Positions 18,919-27,753 are shown, counted from the first letter of the stretch. The stretch is DNA of 64,000 bases from CAMASH01 sp041746635 (GCA_041746635.1 JBGTGQ010000015.1:62001-126000), one strand, 5' to 3'. Numbers and translations are program-made. The notes: generated by a model not told the origin, from the sequence alone.

Positions 18919-19266
18919 TTAGACCAGTTTTCCAAGCACATCGGCGTCTCCTGTTATCCCCATTTTTGGAGCGGCAAGCACGTTGGTGATGAATGCGTCC
19001 CCGGCGCGTGCTTTGGCCGCAAGGGTGTCGCGTGTGAGGAGGTGGGAGTTGAGGGCGCCGGTCACGACGACGAGAAGCTCGGGTTCTAACCGGAATTTTC
19101 CGGGAGCCACGAAATACGGGCTGCCGTCCAATTCTTGGACGACTTCCGAGCAATTGAGCACCAGTCCGTGGCCCGTCTGGTTCAGCAGATCACTGAGGTG
19201 CTTGGCATAAGGGCTGGCGTAGGGATCGCTGGGCAGCCGACGCCCCTCAGAACTTTTTGCGGGCAA
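18919..19266 (-). CDS. Small hypothetical protein, possibly a nucleotidyltransferase-domain remnant
   Basis: A 115-residue open frame. The segment LEPELLVVVTG and the end AGDAFITNVLAAPKMGITGD faintly recall the C-terminal part of nucleotidyltransferase-domain proteins, but catalytic residues are not recognisable and the N-terminus looks missing. It lies just past the 3' end of tRNA-Pro, where integrated DNA often sits. It may be a decayed gene. The bases between it and the kinase gene (18671-18918) show no feature I can support. Confidence 0.35.
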   Translation of the reverse strand: MPAKSSEGRRLPSDPYASPYAKHLSDLLNQTGHGLVLNCSEVVQELDGSPYFVAPGKFRLEPELLVVVTGALNSHLLTRDTLAAKARAGDAFITNVLAAPKMGITGDADVLGKLV

Positions 19267-19270
19267 CTAT

Positions 19271-19290
19271 AGGGCAACGACTATTGCCCT
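19271..19290. other. Short hairpin near the 3' side of tRNA-Pro
   Basis: AGGGCAA and TTGCCCT form a perfect 7-bp inverted repeat around a 6-nt loop, with further GGGCAA/TTGCC words on each side. There is no T-tract. It lies between the small hypothetical gene and tRNA-Pro and could be a processing or termination hairpin, or an integration scar. Confidence 0.4.
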
Positions 19291-19352
19291 TATTGCCGAT
19301 CTCATCCCAATAAAATCCCGCAACCCTCGGGTTTACAAAGGTCTATGAAAAA

Positions 19353-19426
19353 TCGGGCTGACAGGATTCGAACCTGCGACCTCTTGAACCCCATTCAAGC
19401 GCACTACCAAGCTGTGCTACAGCCCG
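19353..19426 (-). tRNA. tRNA-Pro (anticodon GGG)
   Basis: On the minus strand the sequence folds as a full cloverleaf. The 7-bp acceptor stem is CGGGCTG/CAGCCCG, the D arm contains AGCTTGGTAG, the anticodon stem is CTTGA/TCAAG with loop ATGGGGT (anticodon GGG), and the T arm has GGTTCGAATCC. The discriminator base is A. The 3' CCA is not encoded, so it must be added after transcription. Confidence 0.96.
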
Positions 19427-19523
19427 TTTTAAGGGAGTGCGAGACTCCACCAACACGCGAAAGGTTTCAAGTGTTAAAGATTTCCGCTTTGAAAACCCTC
19501 CCGCGTCGCTACGATTTCCGATC

Positions 19524-20552
19524 ATGACAAACGTAGCCATCGTCGGCGCGAACGGATATTCCGGGGAGGAGCTTTGTGCGATCCTCGCCCGGCATCCCCG
19601 TGCACGCATTGCCGCGCTCAGCTCGCGGCAACATGCGGGCAAGGCCGTGACGGATGTGTTGCCGCGGCTGGCGGGCTGGCCGGCGGTTGCGGGCCTGGTA
19701 TTTTCCGAGTCCTCGGTGGACAACTTGCTCCAGTGCGGGTCGGAATTTTTCTTTCTGGCTTTGCCGCACGGACTGGCGAAGGAATTTGCCGCACCTCTGG
19801 TGGAAGCGGGAAAAAGGGTCATTGATTTGAGCGCGGATTTCCGGCTGCGGGACGCGGAGATTTTCCAAGAATTTTACGGCGAGGAACACGGGGCCAGTCA
19901 TCTGCTGGCTGAGGCGGTCTATGGTATTCCGGAATTGCACCGGGCGGAAATCGCCCACGCCCGGTTGGTCGCTTCCGCCGGATGTTATCCGACCAGCATT
20001 TTGCTTCCCCTGGTTCCCTTGCTCAAAGCCCGACTGATCAAGCCCTCCACTATCATTGCCAGCAGCGCGAGCGGAGTCAGCGGCGCGGGGCGAAAGGCGG
20101 AAGCCTCGCTGCTTTATGCCGAATGCAACGAAAGCCTGCGGGCCTACGGTTTGCCCAAGCACCGGCACCTCTCCGAGATCGAACAGGAGCTGAGCCTGGC
20201 CGCTGCCGAAAAAGTTGCCATTACCTTCGTGCCTCACCTGGCTCCGATGAATCGCGGCATTCACTCCACGATTTTTGCCGCGCCGTCCGAGGGCAAAAGT
20301 CTGGCCGATGTCGAGGCCTGCTGGCAGGCGGCCTACGAAGATGAACCCTTTGTGCGCCTGACCAAATCGCTCCCCGATGTGAAAAATGTGAACGGCACAA
20401 ACTTCTGCGACATCGCCGTGCGGGAGGACGCACGCACCGGGAGGCTGGTGATCTTGAGCGCGGAGGATAATCTGGTGAAGGGAGCGGCGGGCCAGGCCGT
20501 GCAAAATTTCAATCTCATGGCCGGATTTCCCGAGACGGAGGCACTTTTATGA
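19524..20552 (+). CDS. argC: N-acetyl-gamma-glutamyl-phosphate reductase
   Basis: Third step of arginine synthesis: NADPH-dependent reduction of N-acetylglutamyl phosphate. The 342-residue protein begins with the dinucleotide-binding loop VAIVGANGYSGEEL. The catalytic cysteine is in SAGCYPTS, and FVPHLAPMNRGIHST is the conserved substrate region. The ATG at 19524 is chosen because it starts the Rossmann strand; the longer frame runs back into the tRNA flank. It is first in an argC-argJ-argB operon, with an ATGA overlap to argJ. Confidence 0.96.
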   Translation: MTNVAIVGANGYSGEELCAILARHPRARIAALSSRQHAGKAVTDVLPRLAGWPAVAGLVFSESSVDNLLQCGSEFFFLALPHGLAKEFAAPLVEAGKRVIDLSADFRLRDAEIFQEFYGEEHGASHLLAEAVYGIPELHRAEIAHARLVASAGCYPTSILLPLVPLLKARLIKPSTIIASSASGVSGAGRKAEASLLYAECNESLRAYGLPKHRHLSEIEQELSLAAAEKVAITFVPHLAPMNRGIHSTIFAAPSEGKSLADVEACWQAAYEDEPFVRLTKSLPDVKNVNGTNFCDIAVREDARTGRLVILSAEDNLVKGAAGQAVQNFNLMAGFPETEALL

Positions 20553-21730
20553 TCGAACAAATCCGTGGCGGCATCGCCGCGCCCGCCGGCTTCCTTTGCG
20601 GAGCAACTTCCTGCGGCATCAAAAATCCCAAGGCCACCCGCGACGATCTTGCCCTCGTTGTTTCCGAAACACCCTGCGCTGCCGCCGCCACGTTCACCAC
20701 CAACGTTGTGAAAGCCGCACCGGTGCGGGTTTCGATGGAGCATCTCAAGAAGGCAAAAATCCAAGCCATCGTCATGAACAGCGGCAACGCCAACGCTTGC
20801 ACCGGCAAGAACGGCCTTGTCACCGCCCGCCGGATGGCGGCGGCGGCGGCAGAGCGGGCCGGCTTGCAGGCCAGCCAGGTTCTCGTTTGTTCCACCGGCC
20901 GCATTGGTGTTCCCCTCCCCGTTTCGCGTATCGAAAGCGGCCTGAAAAAAATCCCCCTGGGCCGAAGCCACAGCCTGAAATGCGCAAAGTCCATCATGAC
21001 CAGCGACACGTTTCCCAAGGAAATCGCCTGCCGGGTGGAAACCCCCAACGGGGCCTTTCGCATCGGCGGCATCGCCAAAGGCGCTGGCATGATCGACCCG
21101 AACATGGCGACGATGCTCTGCACCATTACCACCGATGCCGCGATTCCTCCGGCCGCCTTGCGCAAAACTCTCCGCGCCTCGGTGGAAAATTCCTTCAATC
21201 GCATCACCATCGATGGCGACATGAGCACGAACGACACCGTCATCTTGCTGGCCAATGGAGCCTCCGGGGTCACTCCACCACTGGAAGATTTTCAGCAGGC
21301 GCTGGACGCCGTCACCCAAACACTCGCCCGCCAGATCGTGCTCGATGGCGAAGGTGTTTCAAAATTCGTCGAGATCGCAGTCGGGGGCGCCCGGTCCGCC
21401 CGGGACGCCCGCCGCGCCGCTGAAGCCGTGGCCAATTCCACCCTGGTTAAATGCGCCTGGGCAGGCGGCGACCCCAACTGGGGCCGCATCATGGACGCCC
21501 TGGGCTACTCCGGCGCGGCCATGCGCGAGGAGCAAACCGCCATTTTCTACAACGACCTTGCCATCGTCCGGAACGGAACCGCGGCCGATACCCCGTGGAA
21601 AAAACTCAAGGCCATCGCCGCCCGCAAGGAATTCTGCATCAAAATCGATCTTGCCCTCGGCCAATTTTTGCACACCGTTTGGACAACCGATCTCACGGAA
21701 GAATATGTGCGGCTGAATCTTGGCGAATAA
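20549..21730 (+). CDS. argJ: Glutamate N-acetyltransferase / amino-acid acetyltransferase
   Basis: A 393-residue ornithine acetyltransferase that recycles the acetyl group from N-acetylornithine to glutamate. The autocleavage site is at the threonine of MATMLCTITTD, which splits the precursor into alpha and beta chains. Near the C-terminus, WAGGDPNWGRIMDALGYSG is characteristic. Whether it is mono- or bifunctional (also using acetyl-CoA) cannot be read from sequence. It sits between argC (4-nt overlap) and argB (6-nt gap). Confidence 0.96.
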   Translation: MIEQIRGGIAAPAGFLCGATSCGIKNPKATRDDLALVVSETPCAAAATFTTNVVKAAPVRVSMEHLKKAKIQAIVMNSGNANACTGKNGLVTARRMAAAAAERAGLQASQVLVCSTGRIGVPLPVSRIESGLKKIPLGRSHSLKCAKSIMTSDTFPKEIACRVETPNGAFRIGGIAKGAGMIDPNMATMLCTITTDAAIPPAALRKTLRASVENSFNRITIDGDMSTNDTVILLANGASGVTPPLEDFQQALDAVTQTLARQIVLDGEGVSKFVEIAVGGARSARDARRAAEAVANSTLVKCAWAGGDPNWGRIMDALGYSGAAMREEQTAIFYNDLAIVRNGTAADTPWKKLKAIAARKEFCIKIDLALGQFLHTVWTTDLTEEYVRLNLGE

Positions 21731-21736
21731 CAACTC

Positions 21737-22618
21737 ATGAGCAGTTCCCACCCCGCCGACGGCCGGGCCGAAAGCCTGATCGAGGCTCTGCCCTACATCC
21801 AGAAATTCCGTGGCCAGACCTTTGTGATCAAATACGGCGGCGCGGCCATGGAGGACGACCAGATCGTCGAACGTTTCCTGCGCGATGTCGTTTTTCTCGA
21901 GGCCGTGGGCATTAACCCTGTGCTGGTTCACGGAGGCGGCAAGGCCATCACCGCGCGCATGCGCGATGCCGGACAGAAGGCCCAGTTTGTCAACGGACTC
22001 CGCGCCACCGATGCCCAAGCCATCACCATTGTGGAAGAAATCCTCGACCAGGAAATCAATCCCAAAATCGTGGAAAACATCATCAAGTACGGCGGCCAGG
22101 CGCTGGGATTTTCCGGGCGCAACATTTTTACCGCCACCCGCCTGGGTCCCCAACGGAATGATGGCGGCGAGGAAATTGACATCGGTTTTGTCGGGGAAGC
22201 CTCTCACATCCACATCAAGGAAATCCGCGCCGCCATTAACAAGGAAATCGTCCCCGTCATCAGCCCGATCGGCGCCGACGAAACCGGTACCGTACTGAAC
22301 ATTAACGCCGACATCGCCGCCGCCGCGCTTTCCAGTTCGCTCAAGGCTTCCAAATTGATTTACGTGAGCGATGTTCCGGGAATCATGCGCAATCCCGCCG
22401 AGAAGGATTCCCTCATCCCCTCGGTGAGTTCCGACCAGATCGACCAATTGATCAAACAAAAAATCATTGCAGGCGGGATGATCCCCAAGGTGCAATCCGC
22501 CACCGCCGCCTTGAAAAACGGCGTGGAAAAAATCCACATGATCGGCGGCCAAACCCACCACTGCCTGCTCCTGGAGATTTTCACCGACTCCGGCATCGGC
22601 ACCGAGATTACGGCCTGA
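21737..22618 (+). CDS. argB: Acetylglutamate kinase
   Basis: A 293-residue amino-acid kinase that phosphorylates N-acetylglutamate, the step before ArgC. Visible motifs are FVIKYGGAAM (phosphate loop), VLVHGGGKAI, NINADIAAAAL, and GGMIPKVQSA near the C-terminus. Last gene of the argCJB operon. The downstream gap to the convergent TPR gene holds an inverted heptamer repeat. Confidence 0.97.
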   Translation: MSSSHPADGRAESLIEALPYIQKFRGQTFVIKYGGAAMEDDQIVERFLRDVVFLEAVGINPVLVHGGGKAITARMRDAGQKAQFVNGLRATDAQAITIVEEILDQEINPKIVENIIKYGGQALGFSGRNIFTATRLGPQRNDGGEEIDIGFVGEASHIHIKEIRAAINKEIVPVISPIGADETGTVLNINADIAAAALSSSLKASKLIYVSDVPGIMRNPAEKDSLIPSVSSDQIDQLIKQKIIAGGMIPKVQSATAALKNGVEKIHMIGGQTHHCLLLEIFTDSGIGTEITA

Positions 22619-22647
22619 GCCTCACAGTACTGAAAAGACAGGATAAT

Positions 22648-22762
22648 AGTTGATAGTTGAGAGGTTCAGCCTCAACGGTATCCGCTACTTGGAGAAGCCG
22701 CTCATTTACACCCCTCAATTGCCTTCGGCGATCCTTCCGACCTCAACACTCAACCATCAACT
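22648..22762. repeat. Inverted heptamer repeat pair (TCAAC family)
   Basis: Left arm about 22648-22664 (AGTTGATAGTTGAGAGG), right arm 22741-22762. The right arm is three tandem heptamers, CTCAACA, CTCAACC and ATCAACT. The left arm in reverse complement matches the last 14 bases of the right arm at 13 positions. It lies between convergent argB and the TPR gene, where a fold could end transcription from both sides. Confidence 0.7.
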
Positions 22763-22786
22763 CCGCTTTTGGCTTATCGGCTTGCC

Positions 22787-24178
22787 TCACCTGTAAGAAC
22801 CTTCCACGCGATCGGCCACGTCCCGGTAGCCGTAGTCGATCTCGTAGATCTGCTTCATGCAGTCGATGGATTTCTCCTTTTGGTCCATTTTTTCGTAAAC
22901 GAGGCCCAAGTTATACACGATGTCCTTCTTCATGTTGTCCATCTGCGAAATCTCGCTCGCCGCGGTGGAGAGCGTATTGGCGGCCAGATCGAACATGCCG
23001 CGCTCGGTGTAGCATTTGCCAAGAAGGTTCATGGCGCGCAGGCGCACGTTGGGATTCTGACGCGCCTTCTGCAGTTCAGAAATCGCATCCTTGTAGTTCC
23101 CCGCGTTGATCATCACCTCCCCCAGCTCAAAACGAACCTGGAGATCAGTGGGATTGCGCTCCACCCGCTTTCTGGCCTCGTCGAGCAGCAGTTTCGCGCG
23201 CTGCCTTTTCAGGTCTGCCAGTTGGGGAATATAGTCCTTGGTCTCCTCGGAATCCGCATTGGCCGCGATATATTCCTCGAAACCCGCAATCGACACGTCG
23301 TATTGCCGGATGCGCAGATCGGAAACTTTGCGCACTAGGGCGGAGTCGGTGTTGTTCAAACCGGCCGCGTAACTGATCCAGGTCACGGCATTGTCCAAGT
23401 CGCCCTTTTGTTCGTAAAGCTCCCCAATCTTGCGGGCGGTATCGACGTTTTGCTGGTCCTGTTCGTATTTCGCCGACAACTCCGCCAGGAGGTTGTCAAT
23501 CATGGCATCATCGCGCACGACCCGGCCCTGTTGTTCGAGGCTGATGGCCTGCTCCTTGTCCTTGATTAGGTCCCGATAAGTGGTGTCCTCCTTCTCCCAA
23601 CCACCCTTTTGCATGGACGCACCGGCCGCGGCATCCTTGGCCCCCTTGACGGCGGCAAGGTCATTCGGAACGATATCGAGGATTCTCCCATAAACATCCA
23701 CCGCCTTGGTCGGCAGCCCGTTGCTCATGTAAAGCAAGGCCAGCTCGTGCATGGTCTTGGTGTCTTTGGGATTGCCCTCGACCACGGTTTCCAAGGCAAA
23801 CATCGCCACTTCCGGCAACTTGGCCGCCAGCGCGGCCTCCTTGAGCAGTTGGTTGATCTGGGGGCTGTATGGTTCCCCCTCGAGCATTTTCTCCACCGCA
23901 TCCATGGCCGCCACCGGATCCTTCTTCACCAGGCTCTGGACCTTCATGGTGGAAAACGACGCGCTGGAAAGTCCGCTCATCATGCCCTTTTTGCCGGAAT
24001 TTTTCGTCACGGCCGCCTTGCGAGTGAGCTGGCGGGCGAGGAGAAATTCCGGGTGGTTTTTGAGCACAACCTGAAGGAGCTGGATGGCATAGCCGTAGTT
24101 TTTCAGCTCCATCGCGCTCATGGCTTTCAGCCAGGTGGCACGTTGGTTCTCGGGGAGGTCTTTTTCTGATTTTGCCAT
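22787..24178 (-). CDS. TPR-repeat protein
   Basis: A 463-residue, mostly alpha-helical protein without signal peptide. It has repeated helix pairs resembling tetratricopeptide units, for example PEVAMFALETVVEGNP, DLQVRFELGEVMINAGNYKDAI and RLRAMNLLGKCYTERGMFDLA. It is probably a cytoplasmic scaffold; partners are unknown. It is third in a minus-strand operon after the aldose-epimerase-like gene and the small membrane protein gene (21-nt gap). Confidence 0.8.
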   Translation of the reverse strand: MAKSEKDLPENQRATWLKAMSAMELKNYGYAIQLLQVVLKNHPEFLLARQLTRKAAVTKNSGKKGMMSGLSSASFSTMKVQSLVKKDPVAAMDAVEKMLEGEPYSPQINQLLKEAALAAKLPEVAMFALETVVEGNPKDTKTMHELALLYMSNGLPTKAVDVYGRILDIVPNDLAAVKGAKDAAAGASMQKGGWEKEDTTYRDLIKDKEQAISLEQQGRVVRDDAMIDNLLAELSAKYEQDQQNVDTARKIGELYEQKGDLDNAVTWISYAAGLNNTDSALVRKVSDLRIRQYDVSIAGFEEYIAANADSEETKDYIPQLADLKRQRAKLLLDEARKRVERNPTDLQVRFELGEVMINAGNYKDAISELQKARQNPNVRLRAMNLLGKCYTERGMFDLAANTLSTAASEISQMDNMKKDIVYNLGLVYEKMDQKEKSIDCMKQIYEIDYGYRDVADRVEGSYR

Positions 24179-24199
24179 AAAAGGGGATATGCGCTGCGG

Positions 24200-24598
24200 C
24201 TAATTGGATTCGGGCTGAGGCGTCGAGTCACCCGCCGGGCTGTCAACGGGAATGTCCATGGCCTCGCCCATGGGCTGCTTTTGCAAGGCGTCCCAAGCGT
24301 CCACGGATGCGGGAGTGGGTGCCACGGACGGAACCGGCGTGGGCGGGGCAGGCGGTGTGGCCTCAGGCATCGAAGCCGCCGCAGGATCCGGCGTAGCGAG
24401 TGGCGGCTCCGGCGTGGCGGCGGGTGTCGGGGCGGGCTCCGAGGATTTTTTCCGGGCCGCGAAAGCCCGCAGCGCACTCCATTCCGTTTTGGCCGAGGCG
24501 GAAAAATTCGCCAGGCCATGTTCATAAAGCACCACGAACCCGAAGGCAAAGACCGCCAGCAAGGCCAGCCTGAGAATGAGAGCCAGCAACCCGATCAT
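24200..24598 (-). CDS. Small single-pass membrane protein with Pro/Ala-rich domain
   Basis: 132 residues: one N-terminal membrane helix (about 3-26, LLALILRLALLAVFAFGFVV), then a short charged stretch and a long disordered segment rich in Pro, Ala and Thr. No family is recognised. Its ATG overlaps the stop of the aldose-epimerase-like gene by 4 nt, so the two are co-translated. Sequence alone suggests a tether or spacer at the inner membrane. Confidence 0.65.
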   Translation of the reverse strand: MIGLLALILRLALLAVFAFGFVVLYEHGLANFSASAKTEWSALRAFAARKKSSEPAPTPAATPEPPLATPDPAAASMPEATPPAPPTPVPSVAPTPASVDAWDALQKQPMGEAMDIPVDSPAGDSTPQPESN

Positions 24599-25521
24599 AA
24601 AAGGAACCCCGGATTAAGGCCGAAACCCCGCCGCAGCGAACCTCCGGCGGGAATGACCTGAATGCCCACTTTTTGCTCGAAGGGTTTCGGGGGATTGCTA
24701 TCCGGCAAACCCCAGCAGGGTTCTAAACAGAGAAAGGAATTCATATTGCTCCAGAGAGTAAGAAAGGGAACTTCCGAAAAGTCGAGCACGACGCGCTGCC
24801 CGAGTCCGGCATCCTCCACCGTAAAAATCCGCGACGCCACGCCCTCCAGACCAAGCAGGTAGGAGTCGGGCAGCTTTTCCCTCGCAAACGGTATCGGACC
24901 GCCGGGCAGGGAAATTTCCTCCACCTGGCCATCGAGGAAATTCCCCGGGGCGAAATACCGCAGATAGTTTCCCTGCGGAAACAGCACCCGGCAGGTCTGC
25001 GGCGACGTCACCGCAAATCCCGGGTGCATGCCAAAACTCACATGCGCAGCCAACTTCGGCTCCTCGTTCTGAAAAAGAAACTCCACCCGCACTCCCTCGC
25101 CGGACAACGAATAGCTCAGCTCAAGCGAGACCCGGAGCGGATAGGCCTGACGAGGAATTCGATCCACCGGCACACGATAAACCAACGCCTGTCCCCTCAC
25201 CTCCGGAGGATCAAAGGCGAAATGCCGCAAGAATCCATGATTGCCCCCATGGATCACCGCATCGCGATAAACCGATTGTTCCTTCCACAGACGGTGCAAA
25301 AAATACCCCATCACCGTGGCATGGTTGGCCCAACCTTCGGCCGGGAGCGATGTTTCGCCATCGCGATAGAGAAACCCCCGCCAGTTTCCCGTGGCATCCC
25401 GCCGGGCCAGACTCACCATCTCGGCCCCCGTGCGATTCACCGCGATACGCAAGCCCGTCTGCTCGTCGGTGAGCTGATCAAGAAGAATTCCGTTTTGCTG
25501 GAGAGTTTTGTAGGCGGCCAC
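24595..25521 (-). CDS. Aldose 1-epimerase-like protein (galactose mutarotase fold)
   Basis: About 308 residues from the GTG at 25521. The protein shows the aldose-epimerase layout: an early GAEMVSLARRD strand, VIHGGNHGFLRHFAF (the His/Arg site region), SFGMHPGF with a second histidine, and a late LCLEPCWGLPDS segment carrying the acidic residue. Substrate is probably a free or phosphorylated aldose. The frame is open to 25683, but that part covers a hairpin repeat, so the shorter form is preferred; the exact start remains uncertain. Confidence 0.75.
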   Translation of the reverse strand: MAAYKTLQQNGILLDQLTDEQTGLRIAVNRTGAEMVSLARRDATGNWRGFLYRDGETSLPAEGWANHATVMGYFLHRLWKEQSVYRDAVIHGGNHGFLRHFAFDPPEVRGQALVYRVPVDRIPRQAYPLRVSLELSYSLSGEGVRVEFLFQNEEPKLAAHVSFGMHPGFAVTSPQTCRVLFPQGNYLRYFAPGNFLDGQVEEISLPGGPIPFAREKLPDSYLLGLEGVASRIFTVEDAGLGQRVVLDFSEVPFLTLWSNMNSFLCLEPCWGLPDSNPPKPFEQKVGIQVIPAGGSLRRGFGLNPGFLL

Positions 25522-25645
25522 TCCGGGAGTTGAGCAGATTTCCGGCTGCGCTTCAAATGTTGCGTCCAGAATGATGCGGGGCCCGCCGCCGACGCACCGG
25601 ACCGCGGCGGCCGGAAAAGTTTGTTTCGATTGAAAGCAACTGGAC

Positions 25646-25711
25646 TCACGCGAAGGCGCGAGGACACGAAGAAAATCCTGCAATTTTTCGCGTCTTAGCG
25701 CCTTCGTGTGA
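25646..25711. repeat. Long imperfect hairpin of TTCGCGTC-type repeat
   Basis: Left arm 25646-25675 and right arm 25684-25711 match in reverse complement at about 24 of 28 positions around a short loop (about 25676-25683). Each arm is made of related words such as TTCGCG, AGCGCC and TTCGTG. It lies between divergent genes (aldose epimerase-like and release-factor-like), so it could shape either 5' leader. Confidence 0.7.
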
Positions 25712-25775
25712 AATTCTCTCCGGCGCGGAAATCAGAGCTCTTGCGAAACGGGCGGCGTCCCGTGAAAGTGCGCCC

Positions 25776-26150
25776 ATGATTGCGGAACGCATGGCTCAAC
25801 TTGGCCTTCGGGCGGAGGATCTGGTCGAGACCTTTGCGCGTTCGTCCGGGCCCGGCGGCCAGCATGTCAACAAAGTGAGCACCTGCGTGACGATCCGCCA
25901 CGGGCCGACCGGCATTTCCGTGACGGTCTCGGACAGCCGGTCGCAGTCGATGAACCGCCAGCTCGCGCTGGAGCGGCTGGTGGATGTTTTCGAAAAGAAG
26001 CGGGAGGAGAAGCGTCAGCAGCACCTGGCGGAAATCTCCAAGACCCGGCGGCAAAAAGCGAAGCGCTCGCGCGGCACCAAGCGAAAGCTGGTGGAAGGCA
26101 AACGCAAACGCGGCGAGACGAAGAAGCTGCGGGGCCGCGTCTCGGACTAG
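25776..26150 (+). CDS. Peptide chain release factor-like protein (ArfB/RF domain)
   Basis: A 124-residue protein holding only the RF catalytic domain, with the GGQ motif in SSGPGGQHVNKVST. That motif hydrolyses peptidyl-tRNA in the ribosome. The stop-codon recognition domains of RF1/RF2 are absent. The basic, Lys/Arg-rich tail (about 75-122) resembles the ribosome-binding tail of ArfB (YaeJ), so a stalled-ribosome rescue role is likely. A start at the second Met (25791) is possible. Confidence 0.85.
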   Translation: MIAERMAQLGLRAEDLVETFARSSGPGGQHVNKVSTCVTIRHGPTGISVTVSDSRSQSMNRQLALERLVDVFEKKREEKRQQHLAEISKTRRQKAKRSRGTKRKLVEGKRKRGETKKLRGRVSD

Positions 26151-26162
26151 GGATTCGCGACG

Positions 26163-27014
26163 ATGGCATTTCCCACGCGACAAGATCCCCGCGACTGGAT
26201 CACCCAATATTGGAACATCATTCTGGGGAAGAGAGCGGATGCCAAGGAGGACTCATGGCTAGTGGGCCCGATCGGTTCTATCAAGGAGGATGCGAACCAA
26301 TTTATCGAAAGGATCGCAGGCGAGAGAGGGCTGTATATCGAACGAGATACGCCTGGCTCTGGACTCGTGGAAACACTGGACGATTGGGGCATCCCGATCC
26401 GTCCCGCGATTGCGGATTTTTACCGGAGAACGACGGATTACCAACTCTCGGTCCGGACCTCGTGGAGACCCGTTTTCGGAAGTCTTGGGTATGTTGTAGC
26501 GAGGCTCTTCAGCCGGCGGATTCAGCAGCTTAATATCCCTCAAGACATTGATGGAGCGAAGGTATTAGAGACCAAAATCGTCAAATTGGTAGATGGGAAG
26601 GGCCGCCCTGAATTCACCATCTGGCACCGAAGTTCGCGAGAGACCGGTGAGGCCGTGTTTTTCGGGATTTACACTTCCTGCAGGATTCCATCCGGAGAAT
26701 TTTGTGTGAAAGTCATTCTTCCCCTGCCACGGGGGAGCGCGACCGTCATCTTTCGACCAGAGAATGATGCGCAGGGAAATCTCTTATTGATCTCGTCGGG
26801 AAGGAAGTCTGGCGACCCGGGTTTTTATTTCTTGGTGGAAGATCGGCGGGGGTGCCTTCGGAAGCATTATTTGCCGGGTGTGCGTGAGAGTATTCTCATC
26901 TCGGAAAGCGGGGACGGGGTGCTGAGGGCCGAGCATACCCTTAGGCTTTGGTCGCTAAAGGCCTTCAGCATGGCCTATCGCATCACGAAAGAAGGGGCGG
27001 CAGTATCGAAATAA
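26163..27014 (+). CDS. Protein of unknown function paired with a CrtA-like gene
   Basis: 283 residues, soluble, without signal peptide or membrane helix. I do not recognise a family. The C-terminal half is strand-rich (PEFTIWHRSSRETG, GEFCVKVILPLPRGSATVIF, PGFYFLVEDRRG), and a short hydrophobic stretch lies near 100-115. It starts 13 nt after the release-factor-like gene and is followed by the CrtA-like gene in the same direction. Confidence 0.6.
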   Translation: MAFPTRQDPRDWITQYWNIILGKRADAKEDSWLVGPIGSIKEDANQFIERIAGERGLYIERDTPGSGLVETLDDWGIPIRPAIADFYRRTTDYQLSVRTSWRPVFGSLGYVVARLFSRRIQQLNIPQDIDGAKVLETKIVKLVDGKGRPEFTIWHRSSRETGEAVFFGIYTSCRIPSGEFCVKVILPLPRGSATVIFRPENDAQGNLLLISSGRKSGDPGFYFLVEDRRGCLRKHYLPGVRESILISESGDGVLRAEHTLRLWSLKAFSMAYRITKEGAAVSK

Positions 27015-27054
27015 AGATGCGTGCTTGTTGCCTCCAACCGCTTTAACGAATCCA

Positions 27055-27753
27055 ATGCCAGTCTATACCTACAGTTCCGCGCGAAGCACGATCTGCAGCA
27101 CGCTGACCGCTCTTTATCGCCCGCCCACAAGGGAGCAGGTTCACGGGTTGATCCATGCGGAATGCATGACGAGAATGGAGTTAGGCGCCCCCATCTTCTC
27201 GCTCGCACGGATGCAGCTTCACAACCTGACGATGTTCGCCGCGTGGGAAAGCGAGGGGGCGATCAACGATTTCCTTGCCAACACGCCCCTCGGTCGGCTT
27301 TTCTCGGCGGGCTGGCACGTTCGTATGACGTTTTTGCGCCGCTGGGGTTTGGTAAGGGAATTCGGCGGACTTCCCGAGAATGCAGGTGATTCAGATCCGG
27401 ACGTTCCGGTCGTTGCAGTGACCCTCGCCCGAATGCGGCTTCCCCAGGTTCCGCGCTTCATTCGATGGGGAAAACCCGTGGAGGAGTTGGTCCGGGATCA
27501 CCCGGGCGCACTCCTTGCCTCGGCATCCATGAGGCTCCCTCGAACGGTCTCAACTTTCTCCATTTGGTCGTCGCAAAGGGAGATGGCCGCCATGGTTCAA
27601 GGCCACGGCAATATCGATCGACCGGAGCGGCATGCCCTGGCCATGAGGGAGCGGAAACGAAAGGACTTTCATTTTGAGTTCACGACCCTCCGCTTTAGGC
27701 CGATCGCTGAGTACGGGGCCTGGGAAGGGCGTGCTAATATTATCCCACGTTGA
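27055..27753 (+). CDS. CrtA-like (spheroidene monooxygenase family) protein
   Basis: About 232 residues. Two patterns recall spheroidene monooxygenase-like proteins: MTMFAAWESEGAINDFLA-type residues near 60-78 (tryptophan and acidic residue before a helix) and FTTLRFRPIAEYGAWEG near the end. This family oxidises carotenoids in phototrophs, but many relatives occur outside carotenoid clusters, and no carotenoid gene is seen here. The ATG at 27055 is preferred over 27025 by alignment of the first strand; this is uncertain. Confidence 0.6.
   Translation: MPVYTYSSARSTICSTLTALYRPPTREQVHGLIHAECMTRMELGAPIFSLARMQLHNLTMFAAWESEGAINDFLANTPLGRLFSAGWHVRMTFLRRWGLVREFGGLPENAGDSDPDVPVVAVTLARMRLPQVPRFIRWGKPVEELVRDHPGALLASASMRLPRTVSTFSIWSSQREMAAMVQGHGNIDRPERHALAMRERKRKDFHFEFTTLRFRPIAEYGAWEGRANIIPR

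Noticed and set aside
18775..19089. Plus-strand frame rich in Cys, His and Gly opposite the small hypothetical gene
   Set aside because: Composition and lack of conserved motif suggest chance; the minus-strand frame has more protein-like order.
25521..25683. N-terminal extension of the aldose-epimerase-like frame
   Set aside because: The stretch consists partly of the hairpin repeat and has no similarity to the family's first strand.
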